Shown one piece after another: positions 54,144 through 62,617 of a stretch of 64,000 nt of DNA. Numbering within the stretch: position 1 is the first letter of the stretch; each line of letters starts with the position of its first letter. Location of the stretch: positions 992,001-1,056,000 of the forward strand of contig NZ_AP024643.1 of assembly GCF_019977195.1 (NCBI RefSeq), read 5' to 3'. This DNA comes from Arthrobacter sp. StoSoilA2. GTDB lineage: Bacteria > Actinomycetota > Actinomycetes > Actinomycetales > Micrococcaceae. The translations under genes were made by a program, and so were the position numbers. The notes beneath the pieces are model-generated. The model was not told the DNA's origin. It worked only from the letters and a program-made list of their open reading frames with translations, and did no database searches.

Positions 54144-55274
54144 TTATTTCTTGAGTTCGCCCACGACGTAGTCGATGCTGGCGAGCAGGGCCGAGATGTC
54201 GTCCGGTTCAATAGCGACGAACGTGGCAATGCGAAGCTGGTTTCGTCCAAGCTTGCGGTACGGTTCGGTGTCCACGACGCCGTTGGCACGCAGGATCTTG
54301 GCGATAGCCGCTGCGTCGATGGAGTCATCGAAGTCGATGGTGGCGATGACGTTGGAGCGGTCCTCAGCCTTCGCGACGAACGGTGTTGCGTACTCGGACG
54401 CCTCGGCCCAGGAGTAAATGCGGCTGGCAGAGTCTGCCGTGCGCTTGCTGGCGAAGTCCAGTCCACCATTGCTGTTGAGCCACTGCACCTGCGCATCCAA
54501 AGTCACCAGCGTGGACAGTGAAGGTGTGTTGTACGTCTGGTTCAGTTTGGAGTTGTCGATAGCGGTCTGCAGGTCCAGGAAGTCCGGAATCCAGCGGCCG
54601 CTGGCCTTGATCCGGGCCGCGCGCTCCAACGCTGCCGGGGAGAACAGGCCCAGCCACAGGCCGCCGTCAGAGGCGAAGTTCTTCTGCGGGGCGAAGTAGT
54701 AGACATCCGATTCGGCGACGTCGACGTCCAGCCCGCCGGCGGCTGACGTGGCGTCCACCAGGACGAGCGAACCGGCGTCGGCGCCTTCGACGCGCTTTAC
54801 AGGGGCTGCAACACCGGTTGACGTCTCGTTCTGGGGCCAGGCATAGACGTCAACCCCGGCCTCCGCCTGGGAGACCGGCCGCGTGCCGGGCTCGGACGTG
54901 ATGATGGAGGATGCATCCAGGAAGGGGGCTTTGTTGGTGGCCGCGGCAAACTTGGAACCGAATTCACCGAAGGAAAGGTGCTGGGCCTTTTTCTCAACGA
55001 GCCCAAAAGCTGCTACATCCCAGAAAGCAGTGGAACCGCCGACGCCGAGGACAACCTCGTAGCCCTCGGGTGCACGGAAGAACTGGCTGAGTCCTTCGCG
55101 GACCGAACCCACCAGGTTCTTGACCGGCGCCTGACGGTGGGACGTGCCAAGAATGGTGGTCGATGCGGCAGACAGGGCCTGGACCTGTTCCGGGCGGACC
55201 TTGGACGGTCCCGCGCCGAAGCGTCCGTCCTTGGGCAGCAGGTCGGCGGGAATAGTGATGCTGTTGTCGCTCAC
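54144..55274 (-). CDS. serC: Phosphoserine aminotransferase
   Basis: A 376-residue class V PLP aminotransferase in the actinobacterial/mycobacterial SerC subgroup. DGRFGAGPSKVRPEQVQAL opens the protein; VLVDATSAAGGLDVDVAESDVYYFAPQKNFASDGG carries the PLP Lys. It converts 3-phosphohydroxypyruvate to phosphoserine. GTG 55274 after GGAG is chosen rather than the upstream ATG at 55349. It is divergent from the DtxR repressor. Confidence 0.93.
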   Translation of the reverse strand: MSDNSITIPADLLPKDGRFGAGPSKVRPEQVQALSAASTTILGTSHRQAPVKNLVGSVREGLSQFFRAPEGYEVVLGVGGSTAFWDVAAFGLVEKKAQHLSFGEFGSKFAAATNKAPFLDASSIITSEPGTRPVSQAEAGVDVYAWPQNETSTGVAAPVKRVEGADAGSLVLVDATSAAGGLDVDVAESDVYYFAPQKNFASDGGLWLGLFSPAALERAARIKASGRWIPDFLDLQTAIDNSKLNQTYNTPSLSTLVTLDAQVQWLNSNGGLDFASKRTADSASRIYSWAEASEYATPFVAKAEDRSNVIATIDFDDSIDAAAIAKILRANGVVDTEPYRKLGRNQLRIATFVAIEPDDISALLASIDYVVGELKK

Positions 55275-55578
55275 GTGTGGCTCCAATGGGTATCGGTTAG
55301 AGAGGGGGAGGTGGGCAGGTGGCATCGGCTGCCCCTTCGACTCCCTCATTCTGCCTGACCGGGCCCACCGTCAGGAATCTGCGGGTGTCATAGTCCGCCA
55401 CGTGGAATGCCGGACCACCACAGGCATTCCGGCCCAGGGAAAAATTATCCAGAGTAATTCCAAATAAGCTAGGCTTGGATTGACGTTCCGGAGGTGTCGG
55501 TTGCACACCGTCCACCTTGGCTGGGACGCGGTACGGTGGAGATTACGCAAGAAATGCGTTCGAGGAGAGCTGAGCTGG
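55275..55578. other. Divergent serC / dtxR promoter region
   Basis: No gene. An AT-rich stretch at 55440-55475 (AAAAATTATCC to AAATAAGC) is the likely promoter of the dtxR gene. Around 55464-55482 the core TAGGCTTG resembles part of the iron box at 35214, but the rest does not match. Confidence 0.5.
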
Positions 55579-56274
55579 ATGACGGATCTGATCGATACCA
55601 CTGAGATGTATCTTCGGACCATTTTGGAGCTTGAAGAAGAGAACATCGTGGCTCTTCGCGCACGCATCGCGGAGCGTCTGCGGCACTCGGGTCCCACGGT
55701 TTCCCAGACCATTGGACGCATGGAGCGTGACGGCCTGGTGATTGTGTCCAACGACCGCCACCTGGAGCTGACCGAAGTCGGGCGCAAGCGGGCCACCGAG
55801 GTCATGCGGAAGCACCGCCTTGCCGAGAGGCTCCTGGCGGACGTCATTGGTCTGGACTGGGCATACGTTCATGACGAAGCATGTCGCTGGGAACACGTCA
55901 TGAGCGAACGGGTGGAACGGCGGCTCTATGAGTTGTTGGAGCACCCCACAGAGTCACCATATGGCAATCCTATTCCGGGCTTGGAAGCCCTTGGCGGCCT
56001 CGCCAACAAGCCTCTTTCCCGCGTGGACGTGAACCTGCTGCATGCGATGGACGGGTACGCTGCCGATTCGCGTGTAGTGGTCAGCCGGCTTGCTGAACCC
56101 ATCCAGGTTGAGCCCGAGCTCCTCACCCAGCTCGATGAAGGCGGAATTCGTCCTGGCGCAACCGTCTCCTTGGAACGGGTGGGGGAGTACATCTCCGTCC
56201 GCGTTCCGGGCATTGAAGGAGCACTGGAGTTGCCTCCCGAGGTCGCTGCGCACGTCTTCGTCGCCGTCAGCTGA
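55579..56274 (+). CDS. ideR: DtxR/IdeR-type iron-dependent repressor
   Basis: A 231-residue metalloregulator. An N-terminal winged helix is followed by the dimerisation domain and a C-terminal SH3-like FeoA domain. All metal ligands of diphtheria DtxR occur at the same numbers: Met10, His79, Glu83, His98, Cys102, Glu105, His106. It should bind DNA with Fe2+ and repress iron uptake genes, for example the siderophore-interacting protein at 34374. Start ATG 55579 is chosen since it puts the ligands at the DtxR numbering; the frame is open to 55480. Confidence 0.95.
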   Translation: MTDLIDTTEMYLRTILELEEENIVALRARIAERLRHSGPTVSQTIGRMERDGLVIVSNDRHLELTEVGRKRATEVMRKHRLAERLLADVIGLDWAYVHDEACRWEHVMSERVERRLYELLEHPTESPYGNPIPGLEALGGLANKPLSRVDVNLLHAMDGYAADSRVVVSRLAEPIQVEPELLTQLDEGGIRPGATVSLERVGEYISVRVPGIEGALELPPEVAAHVFVAVS

Positions 56275-56480
56275 CTCTGACTTGCCCTGACCACGGGAGT
56301 GTCGGATCTCACTTTGTGGTGGTTGGCGCGCGTGTGACCTGCGGCTTTCCGCGACTGATGATATGGAGCACCCGCAACACGGTCGTTTTGGAAAGATAAC
56401 GAATTTATTACTGCGGGCTTTAATCACCTATAGTTATCTACTAGCGCCGATACCAAAGCGTTACCTGATCTGGAGCCGAG
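56275..56480. other. Promoter region of the M23 gene
   Basis: No coding frame. An AT-rich patch at 56385-56450 should hold the promoter. ACCTGATCT (56463-56471) pairs with AGATCAGGT (56491-56499) as a hairpin whose loop holds CTCTGCCAG, the 5' strand of the riboswitch that follows. Confidence 0.5.
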
Positions 56481-56689
56481 CTCTGCCAGCAGATCAGGTG
56501 TGTCATCAACTACTGGCAGAGGCGGGGGAACCACAAGCGGCTGCCTAAAGAAGCAGCCTTGGGGTGAAGTCCGCAGCAGAAGTGCCTACTAACGCAAGTC
56601 CTTCCGGGGATACCTGTGTGCCGTTTGCGCTTCGTGCGGACCGGGTCTTTGAACTCTCTGACCCGAATCCGACAGCTAACTTCGCAGGC
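56481..56689 (+). ncRNA. c-di-AMP (ydaO) riboswitch upstream of M23 peptidase
   Basis: CTCTGCCAG / CTGGCAGAG pairing (56481-56489, 56513-56521), GGCGGGGGAACC, CTTGGGGTGAAGTC, GGGGATACC and the hallmark CCGAATCCGACAGCTAAC...CGCAGGC match the ydaO-yuaA class. It ends 20 bases before the TTG start. Confidence 0.92.
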
Positions 56690-56709
56690 TTTCCAGAGAG
56701 GAACAGAGT

Positions 56710-57540
56710 TTGACATCGCAGAACGTCAGGGGCCGTCGCCGTGCGTCCGGCCCCACTGCTGAGCTGCGGCCAGCCCGCGCCGCAATGGAGATCCGGCCAC
56801 GCGACACCCCGCGTCAGGTGCGCCGCCGTAAGAGCCCGTTGCGCCAGGTAGCCGACTTCGCGTCAGCCAGTGGTGTAGGGCAGAAGGCCGGTGTCGCGCT
56901 TGCAGCCACCGGACTTGCCCTGACTGTAGGTCTGCCTGCCACAAGCCCCGTCATGGCCACGTCGGAATCGGGCCAGACCGAGGCGGCGCTCTCCGTGCCC
57001 GGTGGCAGCCAGCCCGAAGTTTCTGCAGCAGCCTCTGCCAAAATCGATTTCAGTCGTGCCGCAGTGGCCACAGCCGCTGACCCGGACGGCAAGCTCAAGC
57101 AGCTGTTGAGCGCCCAGTCAGCGGGGAGCATTCAGCGTGCTTCCTCACTTGGCACCTTGGGAAGTCCTCTGGACAAGCTGGTCACGGCATCGCCGTTTGG
57201 CTACCGCGTCAGCCCCCTTACCGGCGGCACCGGTGACTTCCACCGTGGCCAGGACTTCGTGGCCCAGTGCGGAACCGCCGTCCACGCCGCCGCTGCAGGC
57301 AAGGTCACGTTCGCCGGGTGGCATGAGTACGGCGGAGGCAATCGCGTTGTGATTGATCACGGCAACGGCCTTGAGACCACGTACAACCACCTGTCGTCCT
57401 TCAACGTCAAGGTGGGGCAGACTGTCAGCCGCGGCGATACCGTCGCGCTGAGTGGCACCACAGGAGCATCTACCGGCTGCCACCTCCACTTCGAGGTCCA
57501 GGTAAACGGCGAAGTCGTAGATCCCATGGGCTGGCTCTGA
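56710..57540 (+). CDS. M23-family peptidoglycan metallopeptidase
   Basis: A 276-residue secreted protein. A basic N-terminus (about 70 residues) leads to a hydrophobic segment (KAGVALAATGLALTVGLPA). The C-terminal M23 domain has the zinc motif HRGQD (His178, Asp182) and HLHF (His258, His260). It cleaves peptidoglycan cross-bridges. The start is TTG 56710, directly after the c-di-AMP riboswitch, so synthesis should follow wall or osmotic state via c-di-AMP. The wall-binding part is unidentified. Confidence 0.9.
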   Translation: MTSQNVRGRRRASGPTAELRPARAAMEIRPRDTPRQVRRRKSPLRQVADFASASGVGQKAGVALAATGLALTVGLPATSPVMATSESGQTEAALSVPGGSQPEVSAAASAKIDFSRAAVATAADPDGKLKQLLSAQSAGSIQRASSLGTLGSPLDKLVTASPFGYRVSPLTGGTGDFHRGQDFVAQCGTAVHAAAAGKVTFAGWHEYGGGNRVVIDHGNGLETTYNHLSSFNVKVGQTVSRGDTVALSGTTGASTGCHLHFEVQVNGEVVDPMGWL

Positions 57541-57585
57541 GCAATTTGATGGTTGTCTCTCGCATCCATGACACGCCCCGTGACC

Positions 57586-57600
57586 TGAATGTGACATTCA
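57586..57600. promoter_or_regulatory. 15-base palindrome upstream of second riboswitch
   Basis: TGAATGT-G-ACATTCA is a perfect palindrome 72 bases before the second riboswitch, within the presumed promoter region. Confidence 0.5.
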
Positions 57601-57671
57601 CGAACATCTGTTGTACCGTCTAAAGCGCATCGGCTTTTTAGGGGGCCGGTGCACTTGAGTGGATTGCCTAG

Positions 57672-57834
57672 CTCTGCCACCACTCGAGGTCCGTTCGCAA
57701 AAATCGTCTGGCAGGGGCGGGGGAACCAATTTTGGTCTTCGAGTCAGAAGACCTTGGGGTTAAGTCGCAAAAGCTTCCTTGAAGCCGCGCGGCCGGATGA
57801 CTCCCATCCGAATCCGACAGCTCACCTCGCAGGC
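57672..57834 (+). ncRNA. c-di-AMP (ydaO) riboswitch upstream of NlpC/P60 gene
   Basis: CTCTGCCA with TCTGGCAGGGGCGGGGGAACC, CCTTGGGGTTAAGTCGC and ATCCGAATCCGACAGCTCACCTCGCAGGC. Same class and layout as the one upstream; it ends 19 bases before the GTG start, right next to GGGAGAGG. Confidence 0.92.
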
Positions 57835-57853
57835 ATTGGGAGAGGCTACCTTC

Positions 57854-58582
57854 GTGTCATCACGCACTACCCCTGCGCGCCATCGCGCCGAATTGGTTCG
57901 CACGAACCCGTTGAACACCCTTTCCAAGGCTGTCTCAACCAATGCAGGCACCGTAGGCCGCCAAGCCGCCGTTCTGGCCGCAGCCTCGGGGCTCGTTCTC
58001 AGTGTTGGACTCCCGGCCCAGGCCGCTGACACCGACGTTTCGAAGTCGGAATCTTCCAGCACCCAGCAGTTGGTCGCCACCGCAGTTGTTACCGCGGAGC
58101 CCACCGCAACGGTTTCCTTCGAAAGCCCCGTTGTGGTCACCAAGGAAGCTCCCAAGGTTCAGCGGGCCTCCCAGCGCACGTCGACCGAAGACCAAGCGAA
58201 CAGCACCCTCGGTGCCCTGTCCTCCAAGGCCAAGGATGCTGCTTCAAGCGCGGCAGCCTCCGGACTTGCAGCAATTGCCTACACCGGCATCGGCCACCCC
58301 TACGTTTGGGGCGGCACTTCCCCCAACGGCTGGGACTGCTCCGGATTTACCCAGTGGGTTTACGCCCAGGCCGGCATCAGCATCCCCCGCGTCAATGCCT
58401 GGACGATCATGACCCCCACCAGCACCCCTGCCCCTGGCGACCTCGTCGTTCAGAACGGCGGAGCCCACGTGGGCATCTACGTCGGCAACGGCATGATGAT
58501 CAGCGCTTTGAACCCCAGCCAGGGCACGCTCCTGCACTCCGTGGCCTCCACAGGCACATCCTCGTTCTACACCCTCCGCTAG
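57854..58582 (+). CDS. Secreted NlpC/P60 peptidoglycan endopeptidase
   Basis: A 242-residue protein: basic head, long signal-like segment (GRQAAVLAAASGLVLSVGLPAQA), a low-complexity middle, and a C-terminal NlpC/P60 domain. The nucleophile Cys162 is in NGWDCSGFTQWVY, and the catalytic His205 in GAHVGIYVGNGMM. It cleaves peptide stems in the wall. GTG 57854 is right after the second c-di-AMP riboswitch with GGGAGAGG as ribosome site; the longer frame to 57779 would start inside the riboswitch. Confidence 0.9.
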   Translation: MSSRTTPARHRAELVRTNPLNTLSKAVSTNAGTVGRQAAVLAAASGLVLSVGLPAQAADTDVSKSESSSTQQLVATAVVTAEPTATVSFESPVVVTKEAPKVQRASQRTSTEDQANSTLGALSSKAKDAASSAAASGLAAIAYTGIGHPYVWGGTSPNGWDCSGFTQWVYAQAGISIPRVNAWTIMTPTSTPAPGDLVVQNGGAHVGIYVGNGMMISALNPSQGTLLHSVASTGTSSFYTLR

Positions 58583-58601
58583 GAAATCCCATTCGGGGTA
58601 A

Positions 58602-58626
58602 GCCAGCATGCCCCCCAAGTGCTGGC
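58602..58626. terminator. Hairpin after the NlpC/P60 gene
   Basis: GCCAGCA (58602-58608) pairs with TGCTGGC (58620-58626), 20 bases after the stop; no T run follows. Confidence 0.5.
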
Positions 58627-58680
58627 AGCCCATAACCCGCGTGCGGTCCCAGCGTGCGCGGCTACGAAAAGAGAGTAATC

Positions 58681-59433
58681 ATGACCAGTGCAAACAAGGT
58701 TGCACGGCATAGAGCTGAGGCCCCCAAGACCAGCTCACTTGCCGTCATTGCCAAGGCTGTCAGCGACAACGCCGGTGGCGTTGGCCGTCAGGCAGCAGTG
58801 ATCGCAGCTGCGTCGGGCCTTGTCCTGACCAGCGGAGTCGCTGCAAATGCTGCGGACACCAACGTTCAGCGGGAATCTACGTCTGCCTCCACGCTTGACG
58901 TGCAGTCGGTTGCCCAGGCCACCATTGCTGCTGATTCCAGCGTTGCCATCTCCTATGAGCGCCCGGTGGTCAAGACTGAGGAAGCCCCGGCTCCCGTCGT
59001 CCAGAAGGCGGCTGCCAAGGAAGCTCCGGCTGCCGGTGGCACCGCAACTTTGGCGGTCAACGCTGACGCGTCCGCAGCCAAGGCGCCCGCTGCATCCAGC
59101 GGCCTCGGTGCAGCTATCGCTGCAGCGGCCTACGCACAGCTCGGCGTCACACAGGACTGCACCATGCTGGTGACCAACTCGCTGGCCGCGGTCGGTATTC
59201 ACTTCCACGACTGGCCGGCCGGCTATCTCTCCCTCGGCCGCACGGTCAGTGCAGCTGAAGCCCAGCCCGGCGATCTCGCTTACTACGCCAACGGCGGCTA
59301 TGGCGGAATGGCCCACATCGCGGTTTACGTCGGCAACGGCATGGCAGTCCACGGTGGATGGAACGGATCCACCACGGCACTGTTCAGCGTGAACGTTGGC
59401 TCCGGCCCAGTTTTCATCCGCGTCAACGGCTGA
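58681..59433 (+). CDS. Divergent NlpC/P60-like secreted protein
   Basis: A 250-residue paralogue of the preceding gene. The head RHRAEAPKTSSLAVIAKAV and signal segment GRQAAVIAAASGLVLTSGVAANA are almost the same, the Ala/Lys-rich linker is diverged. In the C-terminal domain, QDCTMLVTNSL (Cys160) replaces DCSGF and His212 lies in MAHIAVYVGNGM, so the Cys-His pair is kept but the neighbourhood differs. It may act on another bond or bind without cutting. No riboswitch precedes it; ATG 58681 follows AAAAGAGAG. Confidence 0.82.
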   Translation: MTSANKVARHRAEAPKTSSLAVIAKAVSDNAGGVGRQAAVIAAASGLVLTSGVAANAADTNVQRESTSASTLDVQSVAQATIAADSSVAISYERPVVKTEEAPAPVVQKAAAKEAPAAGGTATLAVNADASAAKAPAASSGLGAAIAAAAYAQLGVTQDCTMLVTNSLAAVGIHFHDWPAGYLSLGRTVSAAEAQPGDLAYYANGGYGGMAHIAVYVGNGMAVHGGWNGSTTALFSVNVGSGPVFIRVNG

Positions 59434-59445
59434 TCACTTACTTTG

Positions 59446-59482
59446 CGGAACACCCCGTAGGCTCAGGCCGGCGGGGTGTTCT
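59446..59482 (+). terminator. Terminator after the wall-hydrolase genes
   Basis: GAACACCCCG (59448-59457) pairs with CGGGGTGTTC (59472-59481); 14 bases after the stop. Confidence 0.8.
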
Positions 59483-59759
59483 GCTTTAACCACCAGTTTT
59501 CGTGACAGCAAGAGAAGCGGGCTGCCGACACCCAAATCCGGGGGGCGCAAGTCCGATTCCGTGGCCTCAGGGAATGTGCGCGTCCTCTGCAAGGTGTCCC
59601 GCGCATGAATTTTCGCCAACACCACAGCCGAAACGACAGAAAAATTCGTTGATACGGCATACAAGTGCTTACCCTTGTGTTGTCGATCCACAGCCCGTAC
59701 AAGCAGAGGGCAGCCGGCCCTCGTGCCCCTGACGGGTGCGGCCGTGAAGAGGTACGTGC

Positions 59760-60260
59760 ATGCGCACACTCGTTCTGAATGCTGGATATGAACCGCTGGC
59801 GGTAGTAACCTTCCGCCGGGCGCTGGTCCTTGTGCTGACTGGAAAAGCTAGCGTAGTGGCCGAAGGCGACGAGCCTGTCGTCGGGCCACAGGAGATTCTC
59901 GGACGACCATCCGTGATCCTTCTCAACCGCTACATCCGGCCCCGGTACAACAGGATCACCGCCGTGAGCCGCCGCGGGGTACTCCGCCGCGACGGCCATC
60001 GCTGCGCCTACTGCGGGAAAACAGCCCACACCATAGACCACGTCCACCCCAAATCCAGGGGCGGCGCGGATTCCTGGGAAAACCTGGTTGCGGCGTGTTT
60101 GAAATGCAACAACGCCAAGAGTGACCACACGCTCGCCGAGATGGGTTGGAAACTTCGTTTCAAACCCGGCGTGCCCACAGGAACCATGTGGCAGATCAAA
60201 GAACTCGAGAAACCTGCGCCGGACTGGGACCCGTTCCTGTTGCCGGAATCCGCCGCCTGA
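59760..60260 (+). CDS. HNH endonuclease family protein
   Basis: A 166-residue protein with an N-terminal domain (MRTLVLNAGYEPLAVVTFRRA) and a C-terminal HNH nuclease: zinc cysteines Cys82/Cys85 (RCAYCGK) and Cys113/Cys116 (CLKCNNAK), catalytic HNH motif TIDHVHPKSRGGADSWENL (Asp93-His94). This form is widespread, one copy per genome, in actinobacteria. It is probably a DNA nicking or repair nuclease; the target is unknown. Monocistronic. Confidence 0.9.
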   Translation: MRTLVLNAGYEPLAVVTFRRALVLVLTGKASVVAEGDEPVVGPQEILGRPSVILLNRYIRPRYNRITAVSRRGVLRRDGHRCAYCGKTAHTIDHVHPKSRGGADSWENLVAACLKCNNAKSDHTLAEMGWKLRFKPGVPTGTMWQIKELEKPAPDWDPFLLPESAA

Positions 60261-60302
60261 TCGATTTCTGTTGCCCTCCCGCCGTCCGGGTACTCTGGGC
60301 GG

Positions 60303-61223
60303 ATGGAGTTCAACGCTGTGATTCTGGCGGGTGGCAGGGCCACCCGCCTCGGTGGCGTGCCCAAGCCCGGATTAACGTTCGACGGCGCCAGCCTCCTTTC
60401 GCATGCCCTGCAGGCCGCACGCGGAGCCTCCGCGGTGGTTGTGGTTGGTCCGGACACCTCTGGTATCGGCGATGTCCTGCCTGCTGGAGTTCTTAGTGCC
60501 CGGGAGGAGCCGGCCTTTGCTGGCCCTGCCGCTGCGATTGCTGCCGGTCTGGCGGCCCTTCATGAGGCGGCCGCTCTTCGGCAGGCAGTCAGCCCAGCGC
60601 CATGGACGCTCGTCCTGGCTTGCGACATGCCGCACGCCGCCAGGGGCATTGCGCCCCTGTGGGAAGAATTGCGTGCGCACCCCGAAGTGGAGGGCGCCAT
60701 GGCCGTTTCAGCCGATGGCCGGCAACAGCCCCTCCTGGGGGTTTACAGCACCCGGGCTTTGGAACGGGAAGTTTCCGCAGCTTCTGCAACTTCGGGGTTA
60801 ACGAACTCTTCAGTGTTCCGGCTGCTTGCTAGGCTGAACCTGCTGGCCGTTACTGTTCCCGATGGATCTACTGATGATGTGGACACATGGGAGGACGCTG
60901 CGGCCCTGGGCATACACAACGAGCAGGAGGCGGACATGAAGAGCCAGGAAGAGACGCTCGAGGACTGGTGCCGCACACTGTTGCAGGCCTTTGAGCTTGA
61001 GGGCGTTGACGTGGATATCAATGAAGTCCTCGCAGTGGCAGGAGTTGCCGCCCACTCCGTGGTGCGGCCTGCCGCGCCCCTGACTACGTTCATCGCCGGT
61101 TACGCTGCTGGTATGGCCAGGGGAATCGGCCAGGCGGCGGACGACACCGCCATGAGCGCAGCCCTTGACCTGGCCCGCCAGGTTGCCAAGCAATACCTGG
61201 AGCCCGGGACTGAGGCGGAATGA
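60303..61223 (+). CDS. mobA: Molybdenum cofactor guanylyltransferase fused to DUF6457
   Basis: A 306-residue fusion. Residues 1-200 are MobA-like: the GTP-binding LAGGRATRLGGVPKPGL (about 8-24), LACDMPHA, and GVYSTRALE. Residues 210-306 are a DUF6457 domain (EETLEDWCRTLLQAFELEGVDVDINEVLAVAGVAAHSVVRPAAP), a helical domain often found with Mo-cofactor genes. MobA attaches GMP to molybdopterin. The TGA overlaps the moeA ATG (ATGA), so the two are coupled. Confidence 0.88.
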   Translation: MEFNAVILAGGRATRLGGVPKPGLTFDGASLLSHALQAARGASAVVVVGPDTSGIGDVLPAGVLSAREEPAFAGPAAAIAAGLAALHEAAALRQAVSPAPWTLVLACDMPHAARGIAPLWEELRAHPEVEGAMAVSADGRQQPLLGVYSTRALEREVSAASATSGLTNSSVFRLLARLNLLAVTVPDGSTDDVDTWEDAAALGIHNEQEADMKSQEETLEDWCRTLLQAFELEGVDVDINEVLAVAGVAAHSVVRPAAPLTTFIAGYAAGMARGIGQAADDTAMSAALDLARQVAKQYLEPGTEAE

Positions 61224-62560
61224 CCGAGGCCCCCGGACAGGGCCACCACGCGGCACACACATGGCATGAGGCCCGGCAGCGCGCCTTCGACGTCGCTGCT
61301 CCGATCCCGCCAAGCCCGGTGCCACTGAAGGCCGCCTTGGGAAGGACGCTTGCCTCGGACGCGGTCGCCGTACAGGACATGCCGCACTATGCGTCCTCCG
61401 CCATGGACGGCTGGGCCGTCAACGGAACAGGTCCTTGGATTCTTGTTGAGCCCGGACACAGGCTTGCTCCCCACCAGGCCAGTCCCATCGTTACCGGGGG
61501 ACTCATTCCGCCAGGCGCCAAGGCTGTTTTGCGCACCGAGAGCGGGGTCATTACCACCGACGACGACGGCCTTCCGATCCTTGCGCTTGGCGGGGCAGCG
61601 AAGCCGGGGGAGCCCCGCAATGGCCAGCACATACGCAAGGCTGCCGAAGAAGCTGCAGAGGGGGATGTGCTGCTCAAAGCCGGAACCATCCTCAATCCTG
61701 CGCACATTGCCTTGGCTGCCCTGGCCGGCCTGGATGAGCTGGAGGTCCTGGGGAAACCCTTGGTTCGGTTCCTCCTGACGGGCTCGGAAGTTGTGACGCA
61801 GGGCGTTCCCTTACCGGGCAAGGTCCGCGATACCTTCGGACCCCAACTTGGTGCCGTCGTCGAACTCCTGGGTGGCATTCCAGGGGAGCAACTTAAGGTA
61901 GGCGACAATTACGACGACTGGCTTGCGGCTTTGCAGGACACCGAGCCTGAACCCGCAGAACCATATGCCACAGCGGAGCCGCCGGCCGACGTCGTTATTA
62001 CTACGGGCGGGACCGGACGCTCCGGGACGGACCATTTCAGGAGAGCCGTGGCTGAACTGGGTGGCCGGCTGCTGATCGATGGCATTGCCATGCGTCCGGG
62101 GCACCCTGCCGTATTGGCGGAGCTTCCGGACGGGCGCTTCGTGCTGGGCCTGCCCGGGAATCCGCTTGCCGCCATGATGGCGCTCTTCACGGTTGGGGGG
62201 CCGCTGCTCGCAGCGCTCGGCCACGGGAAGCTGGAGGACGTTGGTGAGGTTCCCAGCGGTGCAATGATCGACGCCGATCCTGGACGGACGCGCCTGATGC
62301 CTTTCAAACTGGTCTACGGATTGGCATCGCCCGCGCAGCACGCAGGTCCTGGGATGATGCGCGGGCTGGCAGGAGCGGATGGCGTCCTGGTGGTCCCGCC
62401 ACACGGTGTCCAGATGGGGGAGTTGGTCCCCGCCTTTCCCTTGCCTTGGGGCAAACCTCTGCCCACGCCCAAAGCGGGTGAAGGGAAACGAAAGGCGCCG
62501 GCCCGGCAACAAAAGAAGGCCCCTTCCGGTCCCGTTGACTGGAGCGCGCTGGAATCCTGA
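61220..62560 (+). CDS. moeA: Molybdopterin molybdenumtransferase
   Basis: A 446-residue MoeA. SSAMDGWAVNG and the MoCF-binding motif TTGGTGRSGTDHF are diagnostic, with GLPGNPLAAMMALF following. It inserts molybdate into adenylyl-molybdopterin. It is translationally coupled to mobA and followed after 57 bases by a molybdoenzyme gene, an arrangement that supplies cofactor next to its user. The C-terminal 25 residues (KRKAPARQQKK) are a basic tail absent from standard MoeA. Confidence 0.92.
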   Translation: MTEAPGQGHHAAHTWHEARQRAFDVAAPIPPSPVPLKAALGRTLASDAVAVQDMPHYASSAMDGWAVNGTGPWILVEPGHRLAPHQASPIVTGGLIPPGAKAVLRTESGVITTDDDGLPILALGGAAKPGEPRNGQHIRKAAEEAAEGDVLLKAGTILNPAHIALAALAGLDELEVLGKPLVRFLLTGSEVVTQGVPLPGKVRDTFGPQLGAVVELLGGIPGEQLKVGDNYDDWLAALQDTEPEPAEPYATAEPPADVVITTGGTGRSGTDHFRRAVAELGGRLLIDGIAMRPGHPAVLAELPDGRFVLGLPGNPLAAMMALFTVGGPLLAALGHGKLEDVGEVPSGAMIDADPGRTRLMPFKLVYGLASPAQHAGPGMMRGLAGADGVLVVPPHGVQMGELVPAFPLPWGKPLPTPKAGEGKRKAPARQQKKAPSGPVDWSALES

Positions 62561-62617
62561 AGGTCCCCGGATGGACGCAGGTGGTAACGGGGTGCCCGGG
62601 CTTGCAATGATGGACCC

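Noticed and set aside
58583..58680. Possible third c-di-AMP riboswitch before the third hydrolase-like gene
   Set aside because: Only 98 bases, with no GGGGGAACC and no CCGAATCCGACAGCT block; only a short hairpin is present.
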